Source of the DNA: CBDCVO01 sp965223085
Lineage (GTDB): Bacteria; Pseudomonadota; Gammaproteobacteria; Ga0077536
Direction: 5' to 3'
DNA: 64,000 bases
NCBI GenBank assembly: GCA_965223085.1
Contig: OZ244981.1
Span: 1,860,001-1,924,000 of the forward strand
Shown: piece by piece, positions 21,631 to 29,897 of the stretch
Position numbering within the stretch: the first letter of the stretch is position 1
Layout: each line of letters opens with the position of its first letter
Translations under genes and position numbers: made by a program
The notes under the pieces: model-generated
What the model saw: only the letters and a program-made list of their open reading frames with translations
Databases searched by the model: none
What the model was told of the DNA's origin: nothing

Positions 21631-24018
21631 CTACCTCGGCCCGTTGCGGGGCGCATTTTGGAGCAGAGACCACACATGTTCGGGCGTTAATGGTAGCGAG
21701 TCGATTTCAACGCCGTAATCCGAAAGCGCATCTTCGACCGCGCCGCACAGCGCTCCAAGAGGCCCGGTGACGCCCGATTCTCCAACGCCTTTCGTGCCCA
21801 GGGGCGAGAACGGTGATGGAGTTTCTTGATGATCGAGTTCGAATTTCGGTAACTCGACAGCCGTCGGCAGGGTGTAGTCCATAAACGTAGTCGTTAGCAG
21901 TTGCCCGTCCTCATCGTAAGCAAGGCGCTCGAATAGCGCACCGCCGATCCCCTGCGCGATGCCCCCGTGCACATTGGCCTCGCAGGTCAAAGGGTTAATG
22001 ATGACGCCGGAGTCGTGTACGTAACAGTACCGTAGTATTTTTATCATGCCACTGTCAGGGTCAACTTCGACAACGCAGGCGGCGGCGGCGTTGGGCCATG
22101 CGGGGTAGGCGTTGTAACGGCCTTGGGTTTCCGGTTGATGGTAAACGTTCTCGTGACGAAAATAGCGGGTCGACTCGAGCCCCGGTTCTTCCTCGGTCGC
22201 CGCTGCGCCGTGGCAATCTTGGTAGATCTCTCTAACAATATCTTTAAATGCAATGTTTCGAAACGGAGCACCTTTGAGCACGATGCGACCGGTTTCAACT
22301 TCGAGATCATCAGTGCTTACTTCGAGCAGGCGGGCGGCAACGCGCAGTAATTTATCGCGCAGCTCCGTGGCTGCCAATTGCACCGCGGAACCACCCATGA
22401 TGATGCTGCGTGAACTGAAGTTGCCGAGGCCGTACGGGCACGTCTCGGTATCGCCTTGCAGAACACGAATGTGTTTGAGCTCGACGCCCAAGGTTTCCGC
22501 CGCGATTTGTGCCAGCGCGGTTTCGTTACCGCCCCCGGGCGAAGTCACCCCAGTCAACACCGATACTTCGCCGGACGGACTGATGCGCACGGTCGCGCCA
22601 TCATAGGCGTTAAACATATTCGAGCCGGACAAGCCGCAACCTTCCGGCGTCAACTCTTGGCCGAAGCCGATGCCGATCAAGCGCCCTTCCGCGCGTGCGG
22701 CGGCTTTCAGTTGCGGGAAGCTTTGATAGTCGACTATATCCAGTAGTCGCTGTAATGCGCGCGGATAATCACCGCTATCAATCATGGCGCCGGAGTTTTG
22801 CGAGTACGGAAACTCATCAGGCTGAATAAAATTACGGAAGCGGACAGCCGGACTGTCGAGACCAGTCGCACGCGCCACCGCGTCTACAATGCGATCCATG
22901 AGAAAAGAAGAGGACTCCTTGCCGTAACCCCGATAAGCGTTCCAGGGGCATTTATTGGTCGCGACCGTGAACAACTCGACGTCCGTGCTGGGGATCTTGT
23001 AAACCGTCGGCAGTGTGAAGGCGGTGAGGTAAGACATGCCCCAGCCGGCGATCGCAGCCGGTGCACCCACGTCGGCGATAATGCGCGCTGTTAAAGCTGT
23101 GATGTTGCCGTCGTCTTCGAACGCGATCGACCACTCGATGCGGTTCTCGCGCGCGTGTCCGCCGGCGAGAAAATCTTCGCGCCGATCAGCCACCCAACGC
23201 ACTGGGCGACCGAGTTGCATCGACAAATAGGCGATCAAAGGTTCTTCCTGAAAATAAGGGATCTTTAAACCAAAAGCGCCGCCAACATTAGGTTGGATTA
23301 CGCGGATTTGGTTTTCCGAAATGCGCAGAGTGCTCGCGAGCAAGGTTCTCAAGGGATGCGGGTTTTGCGTTGAAGCCCAAAAACTCAACAGCTCGCGGTG
23401 GGGGTCGTAACTCGCGAGATAAGCGCGCGGTTCCAGTGCGGCGCCGGTGTAACGATGGTGGTGAAGTTCACCCTTCAAGGTGTGTTTCGCGTCAGCGAAT
23501 GCCTGCTTGACATCACCTGCTTCGAAGCGGGTGTGAAATAAAATGTTATCCCCCCAAGCGGGTTCGACCAGCGGTGAATCGGATCCTAAAGCTTGCGTGG
23601 TGTCGACGACTGGTGGTAGGTCGTCGTATTCGACGTCGACCAAGGCGGCGGCTTGCCGCGCGGTGTACGGGTCTTCGGCGACAACCGCAGCTACCGCCTC
23701 GCCGACATAGCGTACGCGTTCGCAAGCGAGCGGATTTAAATCTACGCCTTTGGCATCCACGCCTGCACCAAAAGCGTTTACCCGCATGGGCTGCACATGA
23801 TCACGCATGTCTCGTCCCGTGATCACAGCTACCACACCGGGTACGGCGGCGGCGGTGCTGACGTCGATGTCCAAAACACGTGCCGCTGCCAGGGGGCTGC
23901 GCAGAATCGCCGCATGGGTCATGTGCTCGAGCTTGACGTCTGCGGTGTAAGTTCCCGCCCCGGCCACGAGGTGTCGATTAGTCGTTGACGGGATCCGCTT
24001 GCCGATAAACTTCATCAT
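21631..24018 (-). CDS. Molybdenum hydroxylase large subunit (CoxL/XdhB-like)
   Basis: This 795-aa molybdopterin cytosine dinucleotide-type catalytic subunit starts with MMKFIGKRIPSTTNRHLVAG (GAGxYxxD). The Mo-site loop is QPNVGGAFGLKIPYFQEE, the second loop CPWNAYRGYGKESSSFLMDR and the catalytic Glu is in GTKGVGESGVTGPLGA. The AYRGYGKE loop lacks the AYxCSFR motif with the catalytic Cys of true (form I) CO dehydrogenase, so it is not a CO oxidiser by that criterion but a form II-like hydroxylase. Its overlap with the CoxG-like gene (4 nt) places it in the operon. Substrate unknown; an N-heterocycle, aldehyde or aromatic is likely. Confidence 0.94.
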   Translation of the reverse strand: MMKFIGKRIPSTTNRHLVAGAGTYTADVKLEHMTHAAILRSPLAAARVLDIDVSTAAAVPGVVAVITGRDMRDHVQPMRVNAFGAGVDAKGVDLNPLACERVRYVGEAVAAVVAEDPYTARQAAALVDVEYDDLPPVVDTTQALGSDSPLVEPAWGDNILFHTRFEAGDVKQAFADAKHTLKGELHHHRYTGAALEPRAYLASYDPHRELLSFWASTQNPHPLRTLLASTLRISENQIRVIQPNVGGAFGLKIPYFQEEPLIAYLSMQLGRPVRWVADRREDFLAGGHARENRIEWSIAFEDDGNITALTARIIADVGAPAAIAGWGMSYLTAFTLPTVYKIPSTDVELFTVATNKCPWNAYRGYGKESSSFLMDRIVDAVARATGLDSPAVRFRNFIQPDEFPYSQNSGAMIDSGDYPRALQRLLDIVDYQSFPQLKAAARAEGRLIGIGFGQELTPEGCGLSGSNMFNAYDGATVRISPSGEVSVLTGVTSPGGGNETALAQIAAETLGVELKHIRVLQGDTETCPYGLGNFSSRSIIMGGSAVQLAATELRDKLLRVAARLLEVSTDDLEVETGRIVLKGAPFRNIAFKDIVREIYQDCHGAAATEEEPGLESTRYFRHENVYHQPETQGRYNAYPAWPNAAAACVVEVDPDSGMIKILRYCYVHDSGVIINPLTCEANVHGGIAQGIGGALFERLAYDEDGQLLTTTFMDYTLPTAVELPKFELDHQETPSPFSPLGTKGVGESGVTGPLGALCGAVEDALSDYGVEIDSLPLTPEHVWSLLQNAPRNGPR

Positions 24019-24620
24019 GCCTTATTTCCCTTGCCCGTTAGTCGCTGTAGGCCGGCACATAACCACCCCCATATGCTACTGAGTAGTAATCCGCCCATTT
24101 GCGGTGGTTCGGAATTCGACGTCCCAGACGTATCGCCCCCAAGGACATCATCGACGTTGTGCTCCTGGTTGTCTCCGCGCGCTAATTGAGCTTCCACGTT
24201 GGCGGCGAAGTCGCGCAAAATGCGTGCGCTAAGTTCGCGCACTAAACCCGGGCGGCCAAATTGTGCCGCGGCGCCGGACAGTGTGATGTCAGCCTCGACG
24301 TCAACTTGCGTGGTCGCCCCGAGCACCGTTAAGCGATAATCGATTTTTGCTTTGGCACGACTGCCGGCCCTACGGTCGGCACCGGTACCCTCGAGGCAAC
24401 CTGACCAAGAGTCGGGATCAACGATATGTATACCCTCACCTTCGAAGACCGCTGTGATTGGGCCAAGGCGGGTTTCTACTACGCCGGCATAGTGACCGTC
24501 GCCGCGGTCGTTAAGTAACTTTGCACCCGGGATGCATTGTGCAACCCGCGGTACGTCTTGAAATATCTCCCAAACTTGCTCGCATGGGCGAGTGATTTCA
24601 AAACGTTGCGAAATTTGCAT
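24015..24620 (-). CDS. CoxG-like SRPBCC protein with C-terminal membrane tail
   Basis: This 201-aa protein has an N-terminal polyketide cyclase/CoxG fold: FEITRPCEQVWEIFQDVPRV, AQCIPGAKLL, ITAVFEGEGIHI, VDVEADITLSGAAAQFGRPG and LVRELSARILRDFAANVEAQ. After a polar linker, a hydrophobic segment (MGGLLLSSIWGWLCAGLQRL) with a basic end could anchor it to the membrane. CoxG is thought to recruit CO dehydrogenase-type enzymes to the membrane, so the same is inferred for this hydroxylase. It overlaps the large-subunit gene by 4 nt. Confidence 0.9.
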   Translation of the reverse strand: MQISQRFEITRPCEQVWEIFQDVPRVAQCIPGAKLLNDRGDGHYAGVVETRLGPITAVFEGEGIHIVDPDSWSGCLEGTGADRRAGSRAKAKIDYRLTVLGATTQVDVEADITLSGAAAQFGRPGLVRELSARILRDFAANVEAQLARGDNQEHNVDDVLGGDTSGTSNSEPPQMGGLLLSSIWGWLCAGLQRLTGKGNKA

Positions 24621-24626
24621 GGGCGA

Positions 24627-25169
24627 CTATTTTTGATGGTCCAACGGTGCGGCATCGACGAGAATGAATGCGACGCGAGCCACCTCGTCAGTGCGTACCG
24701 ACCACGAATGCATCGTACCGCGCTGTACTAATACATCGCCCGCTTTAAGGCGGGTTTCGCCGTCCTCCATTACCGCCCAAACTTCGCCTTCTAGCACGAT
24801 GGCATAGTCCGTAGTTTTCGTAACGTGCATCATGGGATCGTCGCTGTCTTGGTTCACGACGTGACCGGCACCGATGGATTCGAAGCCTTCGCTACCCGAA
24901 GCAGAATTTTTCCAGAGCGAATCAGGTGGGAATTCAACGATGCGAAATAAAGTGCCATTGGGCGGCGGTTCAAGTCGAATGGGTCGATCGGCGTTGTCTT
25001 TATCGCCGCTATTATCTGCGGGGGCGCTTGCTGTTTCCCATAAGTCGGTGACGAGCAAGCCGGCCATAGACCCCATTTCCATAGCATTCGACGCTAGCCC
25101 ATCTTTGAGTATGCAGGATTTGCCCGCGGCATTATGGCCGGTAATGACCCGTCGTACTTGTTTGCCCAT
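24627..25169 (-). CDS. Cupin-domain protein
   Basis: This 180-aa protein begins MGKQVRRVITGHNAAGKSCI and has a C-terminal cupin barrel: MMHVTKTTDYAIVLEGEVWA, VMEDGETRLKAGDVLVQRGT and MHSWSVRTDEVARVAFILVD. The H-x-D-Y-E spacing and the late H (MHSW) suggest a metal site. Relatives are commonly annotated only as cupin domain proteins and occur beside aromatic catabolic genes. A dioxygenase or hydrolase role in the pathway is possible, not shown. It lies 6 bp from the CoxG-like gene and 11 bp from the FAH gene. Confidence 0.85.
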   Translation of the reverse strand: MGKQVRRVITGHNAAGKSCILKDGLASNAMEMGSMAGLLVTDLWETASAPADNSGDKDNADRPIRLEPPPNGTLFRIVEFPPDSLWKNSASGSEGFESIGAGHVVNQDSDDPMMHVTKTTDYAIVLEGEVWAVMEDGETRLKAGDVLVQRGTMHSWSVRTDEVARVAFILVDAAPLDHQK

Positions 25170-25180
25170 GAGGCTTCCTC

Positions 25181-26173
25181 CTATCGTTGTCGTGGATTCG
25201 GCATCCAGCGCGCGCTACGCTTGGCGCTGATGCGCTGCCGCAATGTTCCGAGATTCGCTATTTCCAATTCGATCGTATCGCCGGGTTCGAGGTAACGCCC
25301 TTGCTCCATGCCCGAACCATCGCCCACCGTGCCTAAGCCGATCAAGTCCCCGGGCCGCAATTCATCGTTGAGAGAGATATAGGCCAGGGTTTCTTCCGGT
25401 TGCCATAGTAAGCCGACACATTTGCCGCGGGACTGTTCTTCACTATTGATCCGCGCGGCCATCTCGAGGGTTTCGAGATCACCAAATTCATCTATTGTTG
25501 TGACCCAGGGACCGATGCCGAATGCGAACTCTTTGCATTTCGCCGGTCCCATCCGCATCAGCATTTCCGGAGCTTGAAAATCTCGCGTGCTGTAGTCGTT
25601 GAATATGGTCAAGCCGAATATCGTCTGCTTGGCTTCCTCCGGCGTCAAATTCGAACCCCGGCGGCCAATGATGAAACCGATCTCGAGCTCGTAGTCGAGT
25701 TCGTTAGTGTAATGAGGATATGGGATCTCCGCGTCTTGCCCGAAAATCTGGGTAGGCGATCCTTTCCAGTATGCCGGCACTTCGTAATGCATGTTGCTCA
25801 AGTCGTGGCCAATTGCGTCGTGATAGGCTTCTAGGTGTTTCCGAAAGGAAATGGCGTCTCTAATCAAGGGCGGATCGGCGGCCGGTAACCATTCGATATC
25901 TTTAAACGGCAAAGAAGCATCACTGCCGCATTGTTGATCCGCTTCAAATGCCATGGCGTTTAATTGCTCACCCAACGCGACGGCCTGAGTTAAGCTGCCA
26001 GGAAACGCCGTCGCGGCGAATCGCAGCGCGGCCTCGGGCGCAGCGCCACGTCGTTCTAAGCGCAGCCGTTCGGCTGTTACTAAGTCGACAACGCGTTCTT
26101 CTTGGGGGTGCACGGCGACGAGTCGCGAAGACTTACCATCGATAGTGTTGATTGCAATGCGGCCGAATTTCAA
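25181..26173 (-). CDS. Fumarylacetoacetate hydrolase family protein
   Basis: This ~330-aa FAH-superfamily enzyme hydrolyses C-C bonds or acts on 2-oxo acid intermediates of aromatic breakdown. Motifs are FRKHLEAYHDAIGHDLSNMH, the metal ligands in NELDYELEIGFIIG, TIFNDYSTRDFQAPEM and IGLGTVGDGSGMEQGRYLEP, with GDTIELEI near the end. The start is taken as TTG 26173 because GGAG lies 7 nt upstream and LKFGRIAIN matches the family. The open frame runs to 26221 without a better site. Its place in the operon suggests late ring-product hydrolysis. Confidence 0.88.
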   Translation of the reverse strand: MKFGRIAINTIDGKSSRLVAVHPQEERVVDLVTAERLRLERRGAAPEAALRFAATAFPGSLTQAVALGEQLNAMAFEADQQCGSDASLPFKDIEWLPAADPPLIRDAISFRKHLEAYHDAIGHDLSNMHYEVPAYWKGSPTQIFGQDAEIPYPHYTNELDYELEIGFIIGRRGSNLTPEEAKQTIFGLTIFNDYSTRDFQAPEMLMRMGPAKCKEFAFGIGPWVTTIDEFGDLETLEMAARINSEEQSRGKCVGLLWQPEETLAYISLNDELRPGDLIGLGTVGDGSGMEQGRYLEPGDTIELEIANLGTLRQRISAKRSARWMPNPRQR

Positions 26174-26227
26174 AACGTTCTCCTCACTAAGAGTGTCTCG
26201 ATCCGTAAGCGCGGCGGACAACCGCTG

Positions 26228-26638
26228 CTAGCCGGTGTGATAGTTATCAGTGGCTTGATAGGGAAAATCGACCAACGCTGTGTTTAAGTGTTCTCGATCG
26301 AACGTCCAATATTGACGAATTTCCGCAATCTTGCCGTGTTCAAAACGGTAGTGTTCGGAGCCACGGACCACAAACTGGTGTCCGTCGACACTGCCCGCCA
26401 TGGTCCACTCAATTGCGGCACTATCGGCTTCACTCACGCAGGTGTCGACGTACCAGCGCGCGTTCTGCCATCGTTTTCTCGTCTTGGTCCAAAATTCACC
26501 AATAGTTTGTGCGCCCTTAACCGGCTTGTGGTTAGTATCGAATACAATTGCATTAGCGGTGAAATTCTCGGCGATGTCAGCGGCCGAACCGTCGGAACAC
26601 GCTAGAAAATACGCCTCGATGCGCTCACGATTCGTCAT
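26228..26638 (-). CDS. SnoaL-like / NTF2-fold protein
   Basis: This 136-aa single-domain protein has MTNRERIEAYFLACSDGSAA, FTANAIVFDTNHKPVKGA, FWTKTRKRWQNARWYVDTCV and HYRFEHGKIAEIRQYWTFDR. The cone-like NTF2 fold occurs in isomerases, hydrolases and small binding proteins. It is the first gene of the molybdenum hydroxylase operon, 12 bp before the operator palindrome, and ends 54 bp before the FAH start. Function unknown, probably acting on a pathway intermediate. Confidence 0.85.
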   Translation of the reverse strand: MTNRERIEAYFLACSDGSAADIAENFTANAIVFDTNHKPVKGAQTIGEFWTKTRKRWQNARWYVDTCVSEADSAAIEWTMAGSVDGHQFVVRGSEHYRFEHGKIAEIRQYWTFDREHLNTALVDFPYQATDNYHTG

Positions 26639-26649
26639 CGTTTTAATTC

Positions 26650-26665
26650 CTTTACTATAGTAAAG
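26650..26665. promoter_or_regulatory. Perfect 16-bp palindrome, probable TetR operator
   Basis: CTTTACTATAGTAAAG is perfectly self-complementary and lies in the 70-bp gap between the molybdenum hydroxylase operon and the divergent TetR gene, close to the SnoaL start. Position and symmetry fit the binding site of the adjacent regulator. It is inferred, not proven. Confidence 0.75.
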
Positions 26666-26708
26666 AAAATGCTACGCTAAACACATTATTCTTGTCAATA
26701 TAGATCCA

Positions 26709-27389
26709 ATGCAGACTACCAAAGCGACAATCCCAAACGCGGCGGGCGACGATAATCCGCGGTCCCAGAACCGCCAGAACCACCGCCAGAATCGAACGCA
26801 GAGTCGACCGGGGCGTCCACGCAGCGAGGCCGCCCGTACGGCGGTATTGGAAGCTACCTGGAAATTGCTCCACCGTGAGACCCTGGGCAATATCTCAATG
26901 ACCGAAATCGCGCGGCGCTCGGGGATCAGCAAACCGACCATCTACAAATGGTGGCCGACGAAAGCGGCGCTTGCTGCGGAGACGTTTTTCACTTACACCT
27001 CGCTAGAGACGCCGTTTCCGCAGGGACGATCGGCCGCGATGCGTTTGCGAGCTCAGCTTGAATCGTTGGTGGCGTTTTACAATGGCGATGCTGGTAAGAT
27101 CGTGCGCGACATTATTTCCCATGCAAGTTCAGAAGCACATAGCGATACGGATACCTTGAAAAATTTTCGTGAACGCTATCTCGCAAAAAGACGGGCGGAA
27201 GCGCGCACCATACTTACAGAAGGGATCCAACGGGGCGAATTCGAACACAATTTGGACTGCGAGATGGCGCTCGACATGCTGTACGGACCAATCTACTATC
27301 GCCTGCTAATCGAACACGGTCCGTTAGATGCGCAATTTGCCGCCGACCTCGCGCAACATGTTTTGGACGCAATTCGATGCCGAAAGTGA
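26709..27389 (+). CDS. TetR-family transcriptional regulator
   Basis: This 226-aa regulator has a long polar N-terminal extension (about 40 residues, Asn/Gln/Arg-rich). The TetR HTH follows: ARTAVLEATWKLLHRETLGN, ISMTEIARRSGISKPTIYKW and WPTKAALAAETFF. The C-terminal half (RAQLESLVAFYNGDAGKIVR, and MALDMLYGPIYYRLLIEHGP) is a TetR_C ligand/dimer domain. It is divergent from the eight-gene molybdenum hydroxylase operon with a perfect palindrome between them, so it is its probable local repressor. Confidence 0.92.
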   Translation: MQTTKATIPNAAGDDNPRSQNRQNHRQNRTQSRPGRPRSEAARTAVLEATWKLLHRETLGNISMTEIARRSGISKPTIYKWWPTKAALAAETFFTYTSLETPFPQGRSAAMRLRAQLESLVAFYNGDAGKIVRDIISHASSEAHSDTDTLKNFRERYLAKRRAEARTILTEGIQRGEFEHNLDCEMALDMLYGPIYYRLLIEHGPLDAQFAADLAQHVLDAIRCRK

Positions 27390-27443
27390 TGGCACTGCGG
27401 TGTTGCATATGTGCACGTTGAACGGTGATGCCGCGTATTCGCT

Positions 27444-28691
27444 ATGAAAGGCGTTAGCAAGCGAACGTTCTTTTGGTTGAGCATGATAGCCGCACAGATC
27501 GGTGCGTTTATCCTTTTTAAGGATTTGGCGGACATTAGCCAATGGCTCGTACAGTCTTCGCGCAGCTTTACCATGGCCGTTTGGTATTATCGTTATTGGA
27601 TTACGGCGATATCGGTTTTTTTCTTTGTTATTGCGCTTGCGTTCGCATGGCGCGATCGTGCGTTGTGCCCGCGGCCACTGTTATTTCTTTTGACACTGAT
27701 TTTTGGCGTTAATCTTTATGCGGGCCTTGTTAACCCGAGCTGGATGTTTCGCTCGCAGCAACACGAGGCGAAATTTGTCAGTGTCGCCGAAGCGCCGGCG
27801 TTTTTCCGGCAAAGTCTCGGGCGTGCCCATTTTGGCAGTGCGCGTTATGCGTCAGTCGACGACATCAGTGTGGTCGTGTTAGAGACCGACAACGGCGCTT
27901 ATGCTTATTCTGATTACTATCTGCTACAACCTCATGTTGTCAAAGGCGATTTGGTGAATGGTCGAGAAGTCGTAATGACCTATTGTGGGTTGACGAATCT
28001 CGCCGTTGCTTATTCGCCGGTGATCGATGGCCAGCCGCTCGAACTTAGTGTCATGACCCAACTTAAGAATAATCTTGTGCTGAAAGACCGCAACACCGGC
28101 GAGCCGATTCAACAACTGTGGGGAAGCTTAGAAGGCGCTAAGGCGCGTGGTTCTATGCCGGAGCATGCGACGCTGCGGATGCCGTTTCGTTCGTTTCGAG
28201 CGCTCTACCCTGAGGGCAGGGTGTTCGTAAATGAAATTACGCCTTTAACCGATAATCCCATGGTTGCGTTATGGGATAACTTAGTGCGCAACGTCATGAT
28301 GTTGTGGGGCGTCGGACTGCAATGGGACGATCCCGACAACGCCGCGTTTCCAACGATCACCGAGCCCGATCCACGGTTGCCGATGAAGCAGCGCATCTAC
28401 GCCCTCAACGTAGGCGATGATTACGTCGCCTATACCAAAGATTTCATCATTCAACAGGGTGGGCTTATAAACGTTGTAATCGGTGGTCGCGCCGTCGTTA
28501 TTGCCTACGACAATAAATACGATGCCGTCGCCGCCTTTTTCAACGACGATTCGACCGCGGTCACCGAGGTTGACTTGTTCGGTAGGACTGCGAGTGGGCG
28601 TCAGTTACGCAGGGTCAATACGCTGAAAAGCGATCTTTTCTGGTTTATCTTTGCAGAATTCTATCCTCACACGGACCTCAACCGCGTCTAG
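27444..28691 (+). CDS. DUF3179 domain membrane protein
   Basis: This 415-aa protein has N-terminal membrane helices (ITAISVFFFVIALAFAW, and PLLFLLTLIFGVNLYAGLV; also an earlier segment). A DUF3179 domain follows: DDISVVVLETDNGAYAYSDY, YLLQPHVVKGDLVNGREVVM, TYCGLTNLAVAYSPVIDGQP, with the TYC motif typical of the family and a second similar block near VVIAYDN. Function of DUF3179 is not established. It is transcribed in the same direction as TetR but 55 bp later. The gene ends exactly where a MITE-like repeat begins. Confidence 0.85.
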   Translation: MKGVSKRTFFWLSMIAAQIGAFILFKDLADISQWLVQSSRSFTMAVWYYRYWITAISVFFFVIALAFAWRDRALCPRPLLFLLTLIFGVNLYAGLVNPSWMFRSQQHEAKFVSVAEAPAFFRQSLGRAHFGSARYASVDDISVVVLETDNGAYAYSDYYLLQPHVVKGDLVNGREVVMTYCGLTNLAVAYSPVIDGQPLELSVMTQLKNNLVLKDRNTGEPIQQLWGSLEGAKARGSMPEHATLRMPFRSFRALYPEGRVFVNEITPLTDNPMVALWDNLVRNVMMLWGVGLQWDDPDNAAFPTITEPDPRLPMKQRIYALNVGDDYVAYTKDFIIQQGGLINVVIGGRAVVIAYDNKYDAVAAFFNDDSTAVTEVDLFGRTASGRQLRRVNTLKSDLFWFIFAEFYPHTDLNRV

Positions 28692-28850
28692 CAGTCTGTC
28701 GGACTTAGGGATCCGCAGTGGGCGCAGCGTTAAGCGAGGCCATTTTTTTGCGGTTTCGAGGCGCATGGTTGTGTTATGTAACGAGAAATTGCGGCAATAG
28801 GGGCCGCTTAAGTGGCGCCGCAGTAGGGTCGTCCCAAGTGCGACAGACTG
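28692..28850. repeat. MITE-like element with 15-bp terminal inverted repeats
   Basis: The left end CAGTCTGTCGGACTT (28692-28706) and right end AAGTGCGACAGACTG (28836-28850) are inverted with one mismatch. The 159-bp interior encodes nothing recognisable. It starts directly at the DUF3179 stop codon. Such ends are typical of small non-autonomous IS derivatives. No clear target duplication was seen. Confidence 0.6.
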
Positions 28851-29084
28851 TGAGCCCGGCTATTGCGCTAGGCGCGTGCTGCGCTGTTGCCACTTGGTTG
28901 ATGTGAGGATTTTTCAGTTGCTATGCAATGGTCACACTTTCCCAGACGCGGGCTCGCGTTCGACCCGGCTATGCGGGGCGCTGACCGCGAGATGACGACC
29001 GCCTGTCGAGAGCGGCGACATAGTTGACCTTAGCGACACTACGATCGAGACTGTAACTGAAATACGCACCGCGGAGAGATTGAC
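28851..29084. other. Intergenic stretch before the DUF1326 gene
   Basis: About 230 bp with no recognisable gene or strong hairpin. It probably carries the promoter for the DUF1326-DUF2182 pair, but no clear -35/-10 pair was picked out. Confidence 0.4.
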
Positions 29085-29714
29085 ATGCCTACTAAATGGT
29101 CGGTTGAAGGAGAGTACATGGAAGCTTGTAGTTGTGATTTCTTGTGTCCTTGTATCCCCAAGAATTCCACCACGCCCGCGACCTACGATTATTGCAAGGT
29201 CGCATTGGCATTTGAGATCACCGCCGGACAGTACGGAGAAATACCTTTAGCGGGCGTGCGCTTCGTGATGGTGGCGCAATCCAAAGCGATAATGTCCGCA
29301 GGCGAGTGGATTGCCGGTTTAATCGTCGATAGCAGCGCGAGTGATGAACAGGTGCAAGCGATTACCGCGATCGCGGGTGCCGAAGGCGGTGGTCCTCTCG
29401 GCGCTTTCGCCCCCTTAATTACGGATTTCCGTGGTCTCGAGCGGCATCCCATCGAATTTACGCGCTCTGGTCAGCGCCACACAGTACGTATTCCGGGGTT
29501 GCTCGAGCAAGACATCGTCGGGGTCGAAAGTCTTAGCGTGGCGGGCGAATGTGTGGTTATCGATAATTCCGCGCATCCGGTCAACAAGCGCCTAAATTTT
29601 GCTACGGCGCTGAAGAACGTTATCAAAGTTTTCGGGATTAGTTGGGATGCGCCTGCTGAACAAAGCAATGGCCACTTTGCATCTTTTGCGTGGCACGGCC
29701 AAAGTATTGCGTGA
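29085..29714 (+). CDS. DUF1326 domain protein
   Basis: This 209-aa protein starts MPTKWSVEGEYMEACSCDFL and CPCIP, where the cluster CSCDFLCPC is typical of DUF1326 and could be a metal site. It continues VALAFEITAGQYGEIPLAGV, RFVMVAQ and ends near WHGQS. No signal peptide. Function unknown. It is followed 183 bp later by a DUF2182 membrane protein. The two families are repeatedly neighbours and are thought to act together. A ribosome site GGAGAG is visible before the ATG. Confidence 0.88.
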   Translation: MPTKWSVEGEYMEACSCDFLCPCIPKNSTTPATYDYCKVALAFEITAGQYGEIPLAGVRFVMVAQSKAIMSAGEWIAGLIVDSSASDEQVQAITAIAGAEGGGPLGAFAPLITDFRGLERHPIEFTRSGQRHTVRIPGLLEQDIVGVESLSVAGECVVIDNSAHPVNKRLNFATALKNVIKVFGISWDAPAEQSNGHFASFAWHGQSIA

Positions 29715-29897
29715 ACGCGCCTAACGGGCGAACAAAACGTCATTACGGCTTTTTAATTCATCGCTCGACCTCGGTCGTTCTCGTGCTAGGGGTGTGGCCT
29801 GCTTAGCTAAATCTACGGGCGTGATATCGACACGCAGGCGTAGATTGTCAACGTTATTTTTTCACCATCTCGGCGCTGTCTAAACGGTGTAGCTTTT

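Noticed and set aside
21631..24018. Naming the hydroxylase as carbon monoxide dehydrogenase
   Set aside because: The active-site loop reads AYRGYGKE and not the AYxCSFR motif of true CO dehydrogenase, so only the superfamily is stated.
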